Shown here: piece by piece, positions 47,440-59,089 of the stretch
How the letters are laid out: each line of letters opens with the position of its first letter
Position numbering within the stretch: the first letter of the stretch is position 1
NCBI GenBank assembly: GCA_036785705.1
Contig: JAWUZG010000174.1
Coordinates: 1,318,970-1,382,969, forward strand
Direction of reading: 5' to 3'
Source of the DNA: Acanthornis magna
Lineage: Eukaryota > Chordata > Aves > Passeriformes > Acanthizidae
Length of the DNA: 64,000 bases
Notes under the pieces: generated by a model
What the model was told of the DNA's origin: nothing
The model's database searches: none
The model's input: the letters and a program-made list of their open reading frames with translations, nothing else
Position numbers and translations under genes: made by a program

Positions 47440-49160
47440 CCACCCCCTCAGGAAGCCCTCTCCACCCAATTTCCCCCATGACCCTGATGGGGACAAGCTG
47501 GATGATGACTGCTCCTGCTGCAAGAACAAGGGCAAAGTGACACCCTGCAGGGGAACAGAGAGGGTTAGGTGGAAGCCCCCACCTCCCCAGGCATAGTATG
47601 GGGATGAAGAAGATGGTGGATACCGTTCTGGAGGAGCAGGACAAGCCCTCTGTGTGTGACAGAGTGGGGGAGTTTGGGGAGAGATGAACCCCCAAAATTG
47701 CCTCCCCCAGCACAAGCATGATGGTGTGATGGGGAGCTGGGGAGTTGGGGTAGAAGTGTGGGTGGGGGCTCAGAACCCAGCTTGGGAGGGTTCCAGGCCC
47801 CATTTGGAGATCCCAGGGGTGCTGGGAGGGGGTCTCTGTCCCGTTGGGGGTGGTTCTGGGGGTCTTGGCCCCTTTTGGGGTGCCTCAGGTGTGCTGGAGG
47901 CGTTCCCTGCTGTCTTTTGGGGGGTCCAGTGGGTGGTGGGGGGAGGTCCCTGCTCCATTTGAGGGTGCTGTGTGGGGATATTGGTGGGGGGTGTCCTGAA
48001 TGCCTGTGTCGCCTCCACTCCAGATTTTGGTTGGGGTCAGTGCTTGTGGGTGAGTCGCCAGCTGCTGCTGCTGACCGTGACTTCGAGGAGGTTCTTGGGT
48101 TGTTTTGTCCTTCCCCACAAATCTCCAACTGGTCTTGGGACTACTTCGTGCAGCCAATGAGCTCGATGCTGGTGGTGAAGCTGAGGATGAGTGGAGCCGG
48201 TGCTGGCCACATCAAGCCACCAGCACCACCTGAGAGCAGTCACATGTAATTTGTTAGCAGGCAATGCCAAGTGCTGGGAGAGCCTCTGCAGCTCCATTCA
48301 AGGCCAAGGAATGCACCACTGAGGAACCACTGCGTCTGGCTGTGCTGAATCTGGTTGCCCCCACTCCCATTTGGGGAATATCACAGCATGAGTGGAAGCT
48401 TTCAATAAGTCCTGCCAGCCTAAATTTAAGAAATTACTCTGGCCCACAAGTTCTAAGGATGGCAGATTAGGTCTATTTATAAAATTGGTTATTTATTAAA
48501 CAGATAGGAGATAACAGATGAAAGATTTTAATCAGACTTACTTACTACATAGTATAAAATTAAAATAACTACTAGTAGATTACATAGAACAGTGCACAAT
48601 ATCAAGGCACCTATTTAAAGCTATCAAAAGAAAAAGTACTGATTAGGAGTCAAATGTGATTTATTACCAAAATGGTGATAATGTACACAGAGTTCTTTCA
48701 CTCAGCCTCCATAGGAGTAACTGCAAAGCAGGCAACCCTGTTCTGGGGAGAAACTCCACACATTTCCAGAAAAATGTGCAGATTTCTGCTTTGTGGAAGT
48801 TTGGTGTAGCTTTTATAGTTTGTAAAGTGAGGTGTCTGTCAGACAGAAATCCAGCTTATCTTGCCGAATCTCACTTCAACGGTAAGACAGCTTGTCCTGT
48901 TTCAGTTACCTGACCACTTAACAAGCTACAGATAAGCTTTTGTGGGGGGTGAGATGCGCTGCTATAGGGAAAAAACCAGAAAACTCAAGTTTTCTGGTGT
49001 TTATGTTGTGGTTGAGCTGGAGGGGGGTTCTCCATGCTGCGATGGTGGAAAGTGCCGGGCCTTTGCCAAGTGCTGTGCCAGCCCTAAGTGAGAAGCTGAC
49101 ACATCCCTCAACTCTTGGCAGTATCAAACTACTCTGGCAAAGAATCAGCTGAAATACTCA
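47440..49160. other. Unresolved region with weak coding-like segments
   Basis: Plus-strand segments at 47462-47527 (acidic then CSCCKNKGK) and 48130-48249 (NWSWDYFVQPMSSM, ending in a stop) look more protein-like than background, separated by a degenerate G-rich repeat at 47750-48000. No family was recognised and no convincing splice chain was built. From 48480 the sequence is AT-rich without features. Confidence 0.3.
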
Positions 49161-49176
49161 GTTTTTGGCAAAACTA

Positions 49177-49182
49177 TTTATT
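49177..49182 (-). terminator. HIPK4-like polyadenylation signal
   Basis: AATAAA on the minus strand only 6 bp past the proposed stop codon (49189-49191). It supports the 3' exon and its strand. Confidence 0.6.
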
Positions 49183-49188
49183 GGGGGA

Positions 49189-51125
49189 TCAGTGTGAGAA
49201 ACAGAGTCGGTAGTATCTGGCACAGTATGTCCTCTTGCAGCCCTGTCTGTTGTCTCCACCAGCAAGGCGCTGGGTTTTCGCTGCTGGGGTGCTTGAGGGT
49301 GAGGAAGAAGAAGGTCTCTTGCAAGCTCTGGGCTGCTGGAGTGTGTGCAAGGGTTGCTGTGGGGTTTCAGTGGTGCTGGGGGTGCTACTGGTTCTGCAGT
49401 AGGAGGACCGTGCTGAGTACTGCAGGGGCATCCCAGCCCAGCCTCTGGAGCCCATTCTCCACATCCCTGGAGGCTTGGGGTCATGGCACATCACCAGAGC
49501 TCTCTGTGATGGGGAACAGGAGGGAAAGCATGGGGAGGGGGTGAGTGTTACCTCTTTCTTTGTGGGGACCTCAGGCACCCAGGGCCACGGGGCACCAGGT
49601 ACCCCAAGTATGTAAGGGATCCCAGGCACTCTTTGTCCTAGAGTCCCCATATCCAGGAGCCCCCTCCCTGTACCTTGGCACAGGATGAGCAATAGCATCT
49701 TCCAGGCAAGTTCTGTTCCATGATGCCACCAACAACTGGGCTGCCATTGCGGTGGCTGTACAGCTTCACTCTGCTGGGAGACCCCAGCACAGTCAAGTGA
49801 CCATGGGTGGGCTCCATCTGGGGACACCAATGATGCTGACAGTACTGGCTTCCACAGTGGGTGGAGCTGGGGGCTTGGCAGATGTCCTGCTGGTGCTTGT
49901 CACCAGTGTCCCCAACCCCCTCAGCCAGGCTTAGCCCCTCCATCTGGGCAGTGGCCTTCTGGATGCCTCCCTGGCTGGCAGGGATAAAGGCAACTTTCTC
50001 TGTGCTGGGGAAGATCTCGGCTATGCTGGCATCCTTACAGGATGCCCTCAGGTCTTCCTGGCTGAGCTGGTAGTACCGAGTGGCCTCAAAGCTGGCCTTC
50101 ACCTCCTGCATGGAGATGAAGGAATGCTGAAGAGCAGCACTGGGTGTGATCCGCTCATGCGAGTCCCAAGTGAGCATCCTTTTGACCAGTTCCACCATCC
50201 TGTACAGATCACAGCGCTTGGCCAGCTCCTCCTGGTCAGGATCAGGCATTGGGCAGACATTCACCACCGCCAGCTGATCCAGTGAGGAAAAGATATGCTC
50301 CCTCCTCTCCATCGGCTTTGCCATCACCTTCCCTGGTGGTTTGAGCTGCCAGGTACCAGTGGAACATGGCACTCGTTGGAAGAAGCACCGTGTCTTCTGG
50401 GCAGCGCAGAGCAGCTCACCCTGGGGTAGCCCCAAAGTGGAGCAGATGTAGCATACCTGGTCATATTCATCATTTCCAGGGTACAGTGGCCAACCCAAGT
50501 GAAGCTCCGCTATCACACAGCCCAAAGACCAGACATCCACCTTCTCGCAGAAGGGCAATCCCAGCAAGATCTCCGGTGCCCGGTAGAAGCGGGTTTGGAT
50601 GTAGGGCTCCTGGACATGGCAGACCTCAGGGAGGAGGATAGCTGAGCCAAAGTCAACAAGCTTGATGCGGAATGGATAGCGTGCATGGTCAACCAGCATG
50701 ATGTTCTCTGGCTTAAGGTCAGCATGGATGATGGAGAGCTCCTTCAGCTTGACCAGCGCCACTAGCACCTGTGCCGTGATGGTACGGATGTGCCGGACAG
50801 GCAGCGGCGAAAAGTTGTTCTGCTTTTGGAAGTCAAAGAGGTTTTGCTGCAGCAGCTCGAAGACCAGGTAGGTCCAGACTGTGTCACTGAAAGACTCGAG
50901 GAAATGGATGATGTGAGAGTCCTTTGTGTCCCCCTCCCGCAAGGCCTGCAGCAGCCTCAGTTCATTCTTCACTATTTGGCCATTGTGATCACAGTTCTTC
51001 AGGATCTTTATGGCCACCATCTCCCCAGTGCTCCTGCACTGTGCCTGGATCACCTGTCCAAAGGTCCCCTTCCCGACCATGGCCATTAGGTCATAGCACT
51101 CAGCACCTACCACCAGCATCACCAT
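49189..51125 (-). CDS. HIPK4: HIPK4-like protein kinase, two exons, about 588 aa
   Basis: Dual-specificity kinase of the homeodomain-interacting family; HIPK4 is testis-rich and needed for sperm head shaping in mouse. Main exon 51125-49674, then proposed exon 49503-49189; donor AAG/GTACAG and acceptor CACAG/AGA are both phase 0. Start 51125 is preferred over the in-frame ATG at 51209: it has a CCACCATGG context and gives 12 residues up to ECYD as in human HIPK4. Kinase motifs, numbered from 51209: GKGTFGQV 46-53, VAIK with K68, αC Glu83, HADLKPEN 162-169 (D164), DFG 187-189, YIQTRFYRAPE 203-213. STGEMVAIKILKN and PFCEKVDVWSLGC match HIPK4 more than HIPK1-3. The tail has no known domain. All catalytic residues are intact. 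If unspliced, the frame stops at 49638. Symbol given on similarity; the locus is not syntenic with human HIPK4 (19q13). Confidence 0.85.
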
Positions 51126-51259
51126 GGTGGGTTGAGTCCTCACCAGGGGCTCAGGATCCTCCAGTTCAGCACCCAGTGGGTACTGGAGACACTTAAGTGT
51201 CCCAACCAAGCTTTACAACACTACAGGTTCCAACATCACTGTGACAACACATGCACAAC

Positions 51260-51810
51260 AAAAGTAGCCTAGGTGGAGGAACCCCTTGAAACCCAACACT
51301 GCCCCCCCCCCCCCAAATCCAGCCCTGCTCTCCCCAAATCCATCCACAAACCCAAGAACACATCCTTGGTCCCCCCAGAATGGATCCCAGCCCCCTGAAA
51401 ACCCATTTTCAGCCCCTAACCCCTTTCCCTGGTCCACCAAAACCCATCCAAGTCCTCCATGACCCATACACAGCCACCCAAAACGAATTTCTAGTCCTCT
51501 AAACCCAGTCCTTTGTCCCCTGAAACCCATTCAAGCTCCCCGAGTTCCATCCCCAATTCCCCAAAACCCATCCAGGGCCCCCAAAACCTCTTCTTGGTTT
51601 CCCAAACCAATCTGAGTCCCCCATGATAAATTCCCAGCCCCCAAATCTCCAGTCAAACATAACCCAACCCAAGCCCCACAAACCCAGCCCTAGCCCCTTG
51701 AAATCCACTTCTGTTTCCCTAAAATACAGCCTAGCCCCCTCCCCCCCTTATTGTCAGCCCCAGAAAACCCATCCCTGGCCCCCCAAACCTCATGCTCAGA
51801 CCTCACAGAC
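51260..51810. repeat. Degenerate C/A-rich minisatellite upstream of HIPK4-like
   Basis: Many diverged copies of CCCCAAAACCCATCC and relatives at about 30 bp spacing, plus C13 at 51303-51315. It lies 130 bp upstream of the proposed start. Confidence 0.7.
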
Positions 51811-51829
51811 ATTCTCATGACTTTTTGGG

Positions 51830-53430
51830 GTGGGGGGTTAACATTTCTTTCAGCCAAGCCAAGTGCAAGGAGCTATTAAGTACCTCCCCTGCTTGACAGT
51901 AACACCTGAAAAGTGTGCACAAAATCTTTGAACACACCCAAAAAAAGATGGATTTGGGGGGTAAGGGGGATAAAGAGGGTTTGGGGGAGTAAATGATGCT
52001 CCACCACTCCATCACCATTTTAGGGGATCGCCAAATGTGCCATGCTTGGCAGGGGTCCATTGCTCACTGCAGAGCTGGGGGCTCAGTGCCAGATTACACA
52101 GCTGAAATTTAAGGGTCCCCTCGCCCTTGAGTTCCCCCAGATTGAAACATGATGTGACTTCCATCATCACTGGCTGCTGGTTGAATTGGGGACCCCTGGG
52201 GAAGAGCTCAACATTGGGTAAAAGCATCTTCTTTCCCTTCTGTTGGGTGATGGGGGGTCCGGTGGGGAAAGGAGAGAGGAGTAACCAGAGGAGAAACCCA
52301 CACTGCGCACCCACTGCCAACCCTGGACTTTGCCCTCTGCAATCCTGTTGACCTGGGGCTGGGAGTTCTCCACCTTGCTTTTTTTCTCCTTTCTCCTTTA
52401 GTTTTACTGCTGCTGCCTTCGCACTGCCCATCTTCATCCTTCCCTTACCTTCCAACCCACTCCCAACCAAATCTACACCAAATTTTTGCAATTTGATTCT
52501 AGACCAGCATTCCAGAACTATATCCTCCCTGGTGGTCTCCTCCATCATTCCATCCATCCCCAGTGGTGCAAATTCAATACTGGCACCTTCAATATCTGCA
52601 TGCTGGTGGGTTTTGGTGTCCTCTGGCTGACTGGATCCTCTGGTTGTTGCACTGAGACAGTGCAACCCACCAGTGGAGACAGTGAACCAGTGGTTAATGG
52701 CTGCACCCACTCATCTCCCATTTTTCCCCTGGTTTTCCTCTTCAACTGGATTGTGCCAGGAGACTATGGCTTCTTCCTTCCTGCTGTGCCAATGATTAAG
52801 CTCCCAGGTCTTTCCCCACGTCTCATTATTTTGGGGTCCCCTCAGTTCAGATAGCAGGGTTGGATCTCCCAGATTTTGGCAACTTCACCAACCCCACCCA
52901 GCTCTGGCCACACGCAGTGGGCAGTTTACGCAGCGATGGCACACAATGGCTGCCCATCACCAGCAAGGTGACGTTGTCCTGCTTACAGAGAGGGAGTGGA
53001 GTTTTAGCACTCTGTGGGTGTGACCAAGTTGGTATTCTGTATCATGTACATCATTGCTAGTTCAGGCAGAAAAACCCAGGCACCCTTACTGGAAGTCAGC
53101 CATTTTTTCCTCCTTCTGAGAAGGTGTCAGCATCAACCCCTGTGGACTCAGTCTGTCTGCCCCCCTGCTGATCCCCTCTCCCGTTTTTTCTCCGGAGTGC
53201 AGCCACAGACCATAGTGCTGAGAGGGACAGCATAGAAAACATGAATTGACTGTAGTGCTGAACTGATAGCACTCACAGGGAGGCTGCCACGGGAAAGGAC
53301 TGGCAGGGGCAACCTCACAATGCTGCAATGTTAGAAGCAGTGCCAGAGGCACCCATGCAAAAATTAGCTCAGTGGAGTGGCAATATAACCCCTACTTGGA
53401 TGACCTAGCTTCCAGGGGGTTTGTTTTGTC
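51830..53430. other. Region between minisatellite and ERVL, mostly unassigned
   Basis: Apart from the uncertain frame at 52012-52710, no gene was found. The stretch 52860-53000 (plus) has a protein-like reading without a match I know. Confidence 0.35.
52012..52710 (-). other. Open frame of unknown nature upstream of HIPK4-like
   Basis: A 232-codon frame on the HIPK4 strand. The part from about 52240 to 52012 (NVELFPRGPQFNQQP, then SCFNLGELKGEGTLKF, ending PLKW) follows a possible acceptor (CCCAACAG) and looks protein-like. No family recognised. Chance or repeat origin cannot be excluded. Confidence 0.25.
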
Positions 53431-54589
53431 ACTGTTTTTCGTTATTTCAGGGTGGGGGGCAGGAAATGTTAGTCACAGGAGTTTCCTGCCATCTTTCTTT
53501 AGTTCTTGATGACTACATGGGTGGTGTGCAGGAATGCTCGCCATATTGCCTTAGTGTGGTGAAGTCATGCGGCACAATATATGGAAAGCATCCACCATCT
53601 TTTTTTGTTTCCAGTCATGAACACCTTTCTGTGGATGAAACACCTTCTCTTTTTGTATACTTTTGCTATTAATACTGCCATTGTTATTGTGAATGTCTTA
53701 TTTCATTGCTTTGTGCTTTTAGTAAATTGTTACCTCAACCCCTAGTTTCTGACTTTTTGTCCATCCCTTACCAGAAGGGGTGGGGGAAGGGGAGTGGCTT
53801 ATTTGAACTATCAATTTCCTGCTGGTGTTAAAACCAGCACAGATGCCCACCCTGAAGCTGAGAAGTCCTGTGGGACCTGGTTCCGTCCATGACCCATCAT
53901 CCCTGCTATGATTTGCCAATTCCAAACCACAGCAGCTTCATCCCTACACCAGTGTCTTGGGCACTCTCCTCACAGCCAGCACCCTCGATCCCAAAATGTG
54001 CCAGGGGACCTGCAGGTGCTTGATGTGACTGAGGGCCCCGGGCATCCTTGGCACAGATTACCTCGTGAGGGTGTATTTCAAGGGCCCAAAAGGACATCAT
54101 TGGGCTTTGGTAGAGCTGCTGTGTAGACAGAGGAAATTGAATAGCTGAATCCCTTGCCTGGCCTGTCAGAGCACCCTTCTGCTGTGGGACTGCTGAGAGT
54201 CAAAGAACAACAGGTATCCATTGCCACAGCAACAGTGCAACATCAGCAGTACTGCACCAACCAGGGCTGTGGGACCACCATCCATGGGATGAGTTGTGAA
54301 CTGGAGAGCCAAGGAGCAGTCAAACTCGCTTACCCTCTAAATAGCCCTGGCCCTAATGGCTAGTCAAGTGGAGAGTGGAGTCTGACAGTGGGCTGAGTGA
54401 AGTCACACCACCACTGAGTGTTGCTGTGATGGACATGCTGGAACTTCAGTATGAGCTGGAGTCCAAGGCAGCAAAATTGTCCCACCACTGATATTACTAA
54501 TGCATTTTTATCCATTCCTCTGGCAGCAGAGTGTAGGCCACAGTCTGCTTTCACCTGGAAGGGCATCCAGTACATCTGAATGTACTTTT

Positions 54590-55138
54590 CCACCCCTGCC
54601 TCAGGGGTGGAAACACAGCCCCACCATCTGCCATGGACTGATACAAACTGCACTAGAAAATGGTGAGGCTCCAGAACACTTGCAGTACGTTGATGTCATT
54701 ATCATATGGGGCAACAGAGCAGAGGAAGTTTTTGAGAAAGGAGAGAGGATAATTCTAATCCTCCTGAAGGCTGGTTTTTCTGTAAAACAAAGCAAGGTCA
54801 AGGGACCTACTCAGGAAATGCAGTTTTTAGGAATAAAATGGCAAGATAGATGTCGTCAGTTTCCAATGGTCAACAAAATAGCATCTATGTCCCCATTGAC
54901 GAGCAAGAAGGACACACCGGCTTTCCTAGGCACTGTGGGCTCTTTGAGAATGCATATTCCAGATTACAGCCACATTGTAAAATCTCTCTATCATGTGACC
55001 TGGAAGAATAATGGTCTCAAGTGGGGTCCTGAACAACAAGAAGCTTTGGAACAAATTAAACAGGAGGTTGTTCATGCAGTAGTCCTTGGGCCAGTCAGGA
55101 CAGGACAGGATGGAAAAAAGTGCAGACAGGGAGAATGA
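54590..55138 (+). pseudogene. ERVL pol remnant: reverse transcriptase
   Basis: One frame contains LPQGWKHSPT, QYVDVIIIWG, QFLGIKWQ and PEQQEALEQIK, in the order expected for a retroviral RT palm and connection. The catalytic second Asp pair is damaged. The frame ends in a stop near 55138 and the pieces that follow are in other frames. Confidence 0.85.
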
Positions 55139-55914
55139 TCCTTCCTGGAGTCTCCGGCAAAAAGTACCTGGAGAGACTTGAAGATGATTTCTTGGCTTCT
55201 GGAATCAGGGATACAAAGGATCTGAGACCTGTTACACTCCAACTGACAAAGAGATCTTAGCAACTGATGAAGGGGTTTGAGCTGCCTCAGAAGTGGTTGG
55301 CACCAAAGCACAATTCTTTCTGGCATCCCAACTGCCAGTGCTGGGTTGGATGTTCAAAGGGAAAGGTCCTTCCAGACATCCTGTCCCTGATGCCACAAGG
55401 GGATTGCTCTGATGACACAGCGAGCTTGAATAGGAAATCCAAATTGCCCTGGGATCTTGGAAGTCCTCCTAAACTGGCCAAAAGGTGAAAACTGCAGATT
55501 ATTTCCAGAAGAGGAGAAGGTGACTCATGCTGAGGATGCCCCACCATGTCATCAACTACCTGAGAATGAAAAGAGATATGCCCTCTTCACTGGCAATTCC
55601 TGCTGTAACGCAGGGACACACCAGAAACGGAAAGCTGCTGTGTGGAGTCCTACACAGCAAGTTGCAGAAGCTATTGAGAGACAAGGAAGATCCAGTCAGA
55701 TTGCAGAGCTGAGAGCCACCCTGCTGGCTTTGGATATCACTGAACAAGAGAAATAGCTAACACTATATCTCTACACTGACTCATGATGGATGATAGCAAA
55801 TGTTCTGTGGAGGTGGCTGGCATGATGGAAAAAGCCAGTTAGCAGCACAAAGAGAAACTCATCCAGGCTGCTGAAGGGTGGTGAGGCATCGTTGCCCAGT
55901 TAGAGAAGTTCACT

Positions 55915-56560
55915 GTGAAAGTCCGTCATGTGGATGCACACATACCCAAGACTGGGGCTACTGAAGAACATCACAACAACAGAAAGGTGCTGCCAAGATT
56001 AAAGTGTCTCAGGTGGATCTGGATTGGCAACATAAGTGTGAGTTATTTCTGGTTCAGTGGGCCCATGACACCTCAGAGCATCAGGGAAGAGATGCAACAT
56101 ACCAATGGGCCTGTGACCAAGGGGTGGATTTAACTATGGACGCTATATCCCAGGTTATCTATGATTGTGAAACACGTGCTGCAATCAAGCAGGGCCAAGC
56201 TGGTAAAGCCCCTGTGGTATGGGGGGGCAATGGTCAAAATAAAAGTATGGGGAGGCCTGGCAGTTTGATTGCATCACACTACCTCAAACCCACAAAAGCA
56301 AGCACTACATTGCCGACAATGGTGGAAACAACCACTGGGTGGCTGGAGACCTACCCCATGTCTCATGCCATCGCACAGAGCACCATCTTGGAATCTGAAA
56401 AGCAAGTTCTGTAGACACATGGAACCCCAGAAAGATTTGAATCAGTCAACAGGACTAATTTCAAAAATAATCTCATAGACTCCTGGGCCAGAGATCACAG
56501 GATTGAGTGGGTATATCATATTCCCTGTCATGCATCAGCCTCTGGGAACATTGAATAGCG
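55915..56560 (+). pseudogene. ERVL pol remnant: integrase
   Basis: Zinc-binding region with HDTSEHQGR near 56064, followed by core-like MVETTTGWLETYP near 56320 and SWARDHRIEWVYHIP near 56480. The second zinc Cys is replaced (DCETRA). Frame shifts and stops occur between pieces. Confidence 0.75.
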
Positions 56561-57692
56561 CAATGGACTGCTAAAAATCACCTTGAAAGCAATGGGACCT
56601 GCAAACACTGGGATCTACATTTAGCAAAGGCCACCTAGTCAGTTAACACCCAAGGCTCTATCAATAGAGCCGGCCCTGTCCGGTCAAAACCTCCACATAC
56701 TGTAGAAGGGGATAAAGTCCCCATGGTGCATACGAGAAATGTGTTAGGGAAGACAGCATGGATTAGTCCAGCCTCAAGAAAGGCAAATCCATCCATGGGA
56801 TCATTTTTGCTGAAGGTCTGATTTTTTGGTGCCTGTAATGTCAAATTGTATAATACTGGTTGCTGCAGAATGGTCTGCTACTGTGTGCCATAACTACCAT
56901 GGATAATGAGGATAGACTGCTCCAGATACACCAGTTGTGAGCTCCTAATGCAGCAACCAGGTGACAGCACACCAGCTTTCCTGTCCTGGAAGACATCTAG
57001 ACTGTGAGCTAGCATCCACAGTCATGGACCAAATGAACTCAACAGACATCTTAAAGGGATAGACACTGACTATGGAAGTCAAGACACTGACTATGGAAGA
57101 CAGACGTTGACTATGGAAGACAAGACCTGTGCTTGTGTATAATTTTATTTGTATGTATATTTGTTATTTTATATGTATGCGTATATGTATATAGTTGGGA
57201 AGTGTATGATCTGGGCCTGATATAGGTAGTATAAAATAAGGGATGGATAATGTCCTGGTTTTGACCATAAAAGAATTAATTTTTGCTGTAGCTGAGGGGG
57301 CATGGCTATGGGCATGTCTAAGGGCCTATTCAATACCATCTTACCTCATTGCCAGAGGTGGAGGAGAAGGGACTCTCTCTCTCTAGCTTCTGGGAAGGGT
57401 GGAGTGAGTAGTGCGGTGGCACCAGCCACAGTAAAGTCACATAGGGTCAGGCTTGGTGAGCATTTTCCATAAAAATCACCATTTCTTTGTACAGTTTTGT
57501 TATTAATACCGTTGTTGTTCCTGTTGATTTTCTTATCTCATTGCTGTTCCAAGTAAATTGATCTTAACCAATTATCTTTGCCTTTGTGCCTCCAACTCTC
57601 CTCTCTAACCATCCACAGATGGAAGAAGCGGGGCTAGCTGGCACGATTTTGGTGGGAGCACTAAATTGGGGAATACTGTTCCTAAACCATGA

Positions 57693-58124
57693 CACCTTCT
57701 TGGACCCCTTCTTGAGCAGGGCATACTACTGGCTCATGGACAGTTTGTTGCCAACCGGGACCCCCAGGTCCTTCTCCACAGAGCTGTTCTCCAGCAGGTA
57801 ACCCCCAGCCTGGACTGGGGCATGGAGTTATTCATTCCCAGGTGCAGGACTCTGCAATTCAATCCTTGCTGAATTTCAGATGATTCTTCCCTGCCCACCT
57901 CTCCAGCCTGTGGAGTCCTTCTGCAGGCCTGCACAGCCGTCTGGGAGATAGACCACTCATCCCAACTCTGTCAGCAGCAAACTTGGATGAAGGAGGAGAG
58001 TTGCCTCCTCAGCAAGATATTGATGGACAAGTTAAATGATACTGGGCCCAGCACTGAATCCTGGGGACACCACTAATGATAGGCCTCCAACTAGACCCTG
58101 TGATCATGACCCTCTGGGCTCTGC
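57693..58124 (-). mobile_element. CR1 LINE fragment, 3' side of a copy split by an LTR
   Basis: On the minus strand it gives CR1 RT-type sequence (ggatgagtggtctatctccc, aattcagcaaggattg, ctgcacctggg, 'gagaaggacctgggggtcccgg'). It is continuous in order with 58719-59040 beyond the LTR. Its other end abuts the ERVL right LTR. Confidence 0.8.
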
Positions 58125-58718
58125 TGTTATCTTAGGTTACATGGAAGGTGTAACCGAAAGTATGCATTCTAATAACATCTCCATAAGCCGTTAAAAACAG
58201 GTGGGGCAGTGTTCTTTGTGTTCAGCATGACTCAGCCCTGATAACACCATCGGGGCTATCTCTGCTTATGGGCCATGGAGGTCTCCGAGAGTGACTCATA
58301 AGATAACATCAGCCCATTGTGAGATACCCCGCCCAGAGGGGAGGAACTGAACATTCCTACCTGCATGTGAGAGAGACTGTGGAACACTGGACTACCTTTT
58401 CCACTGGATTCCCAGAGGAGAAGAGCTCAAGAGCCATCACTGGACCTCCAGAGACTGATGAGACCTTTCTGCAGGGTCACCACTTCAAAAAGACCACATG
58501 CCTCACTCCATCAGGATTGCAGCCACCATTTTAACTGGATTGCTACCACCACCCTAACAGGGCGGTAGGTTGTGTTCTGACTTTGTCAGTTTAAACTGTT
58601 GTTTCTGTATTATTGGCTTGTTACAAATATTAATAAATAACTGTTTTTCCTTTTTCCCATATCATTGCCTCAGAACCCCTTGATTTCAAAGTTACAATAA
58701 TTCAGAGGGAACAGGTGT
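58125..58718 (+). mobile_element. Solo LTR inserted in CR1
   Basis: Begins TGTTATCTTAGGTTACATGG inside a CR1 copy; AATAAA at about 58631-58636 followed by a T-rich stretch. The 3' end is near GGTGTCA but uncertain. No clear target duplication was found. No coding region. Confidence 0.65.
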
Positions 58719-59040
58719 CATATTCTCCATTCTAAGGAAGGTTCCTGCCTTCCTTGGCAGACACCTGTCTTTCAAACCAAGACAACTGTGCAGCCAGTTC
58801 TCAATCCTCCTCACTGCCCTCTCATCCAACCTGCACTGCCTGAGTTTTCCAGAAGGCTGTTGTGAGGGACAGTGATGAAAGCCTTGATATGCAGCATAGA
58901 GAAAAGTCCTTCTCCTCTTCACGGCACAGGCACAGGATTGACTTGATTTGAAACACTAAACCAGCTAAGACTTTCTCTCCACCACAGACCAGATTCCAGA
59001 TCAATTCCATGGACACCCAGACACACCTTCACAGGCTGTG
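58719..59040 (-). mobile_element. CR1 LINE fragment, 5' side of the split copy
   Basis: On the minus strand it matches CR1 RT-region DNA (aaggctttcatcactgtccc, tcacaacagccttctgg, gattgagaactggctgcac). The order fits the fragment at 57693-58124. Confidence 0.75.
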
Positions 59041-59089
59041 ACAGCTGATGTCAACTGTGGGAAAGGTTTCTTGTTTTCTCATACCCCCC

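Larger units (their letters stand above)
53433..57692 (+). mobile_element. Decayed ERVL-type provirus with both LTRs
   Basis: Left LTR about 53433-53842 ends near TTAAAACCAGCACA. Right LTR 57250-57692 begins TGTCCTGGTTTTGACC and ends CTAAACCATGACA. Both share a 'ttattaatac...' T-rich block and GTAAATTG. Between them lie fragments of pol: reverse transcriptase (54590-55110), RNase H (about 55560-55755), integrase zinc finger and core (about 55920-56560), in different frames with several stops. The reverse-transcriptase box reads YVDV in place of YxDD, and the RNase H start reads FTGNSC, so key acidic residues are lost. No env was found. Left border is approximate. This is a dead copy. Confidence 0.8.

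Noticed and set aside
51126..51209. Upstream in-frame ATG of the HIPK4-like gene as the start
   Set aside because: Weak context, and the extra 28 residues have no counterpart in HIPK4; the ATG at 51125 has CCACCATGG.
58125..58718. Target duplication for the LTR inside CR1
   Set aside because: No matching 4-6 bp flanks could be found at plausible TG and CA ends.
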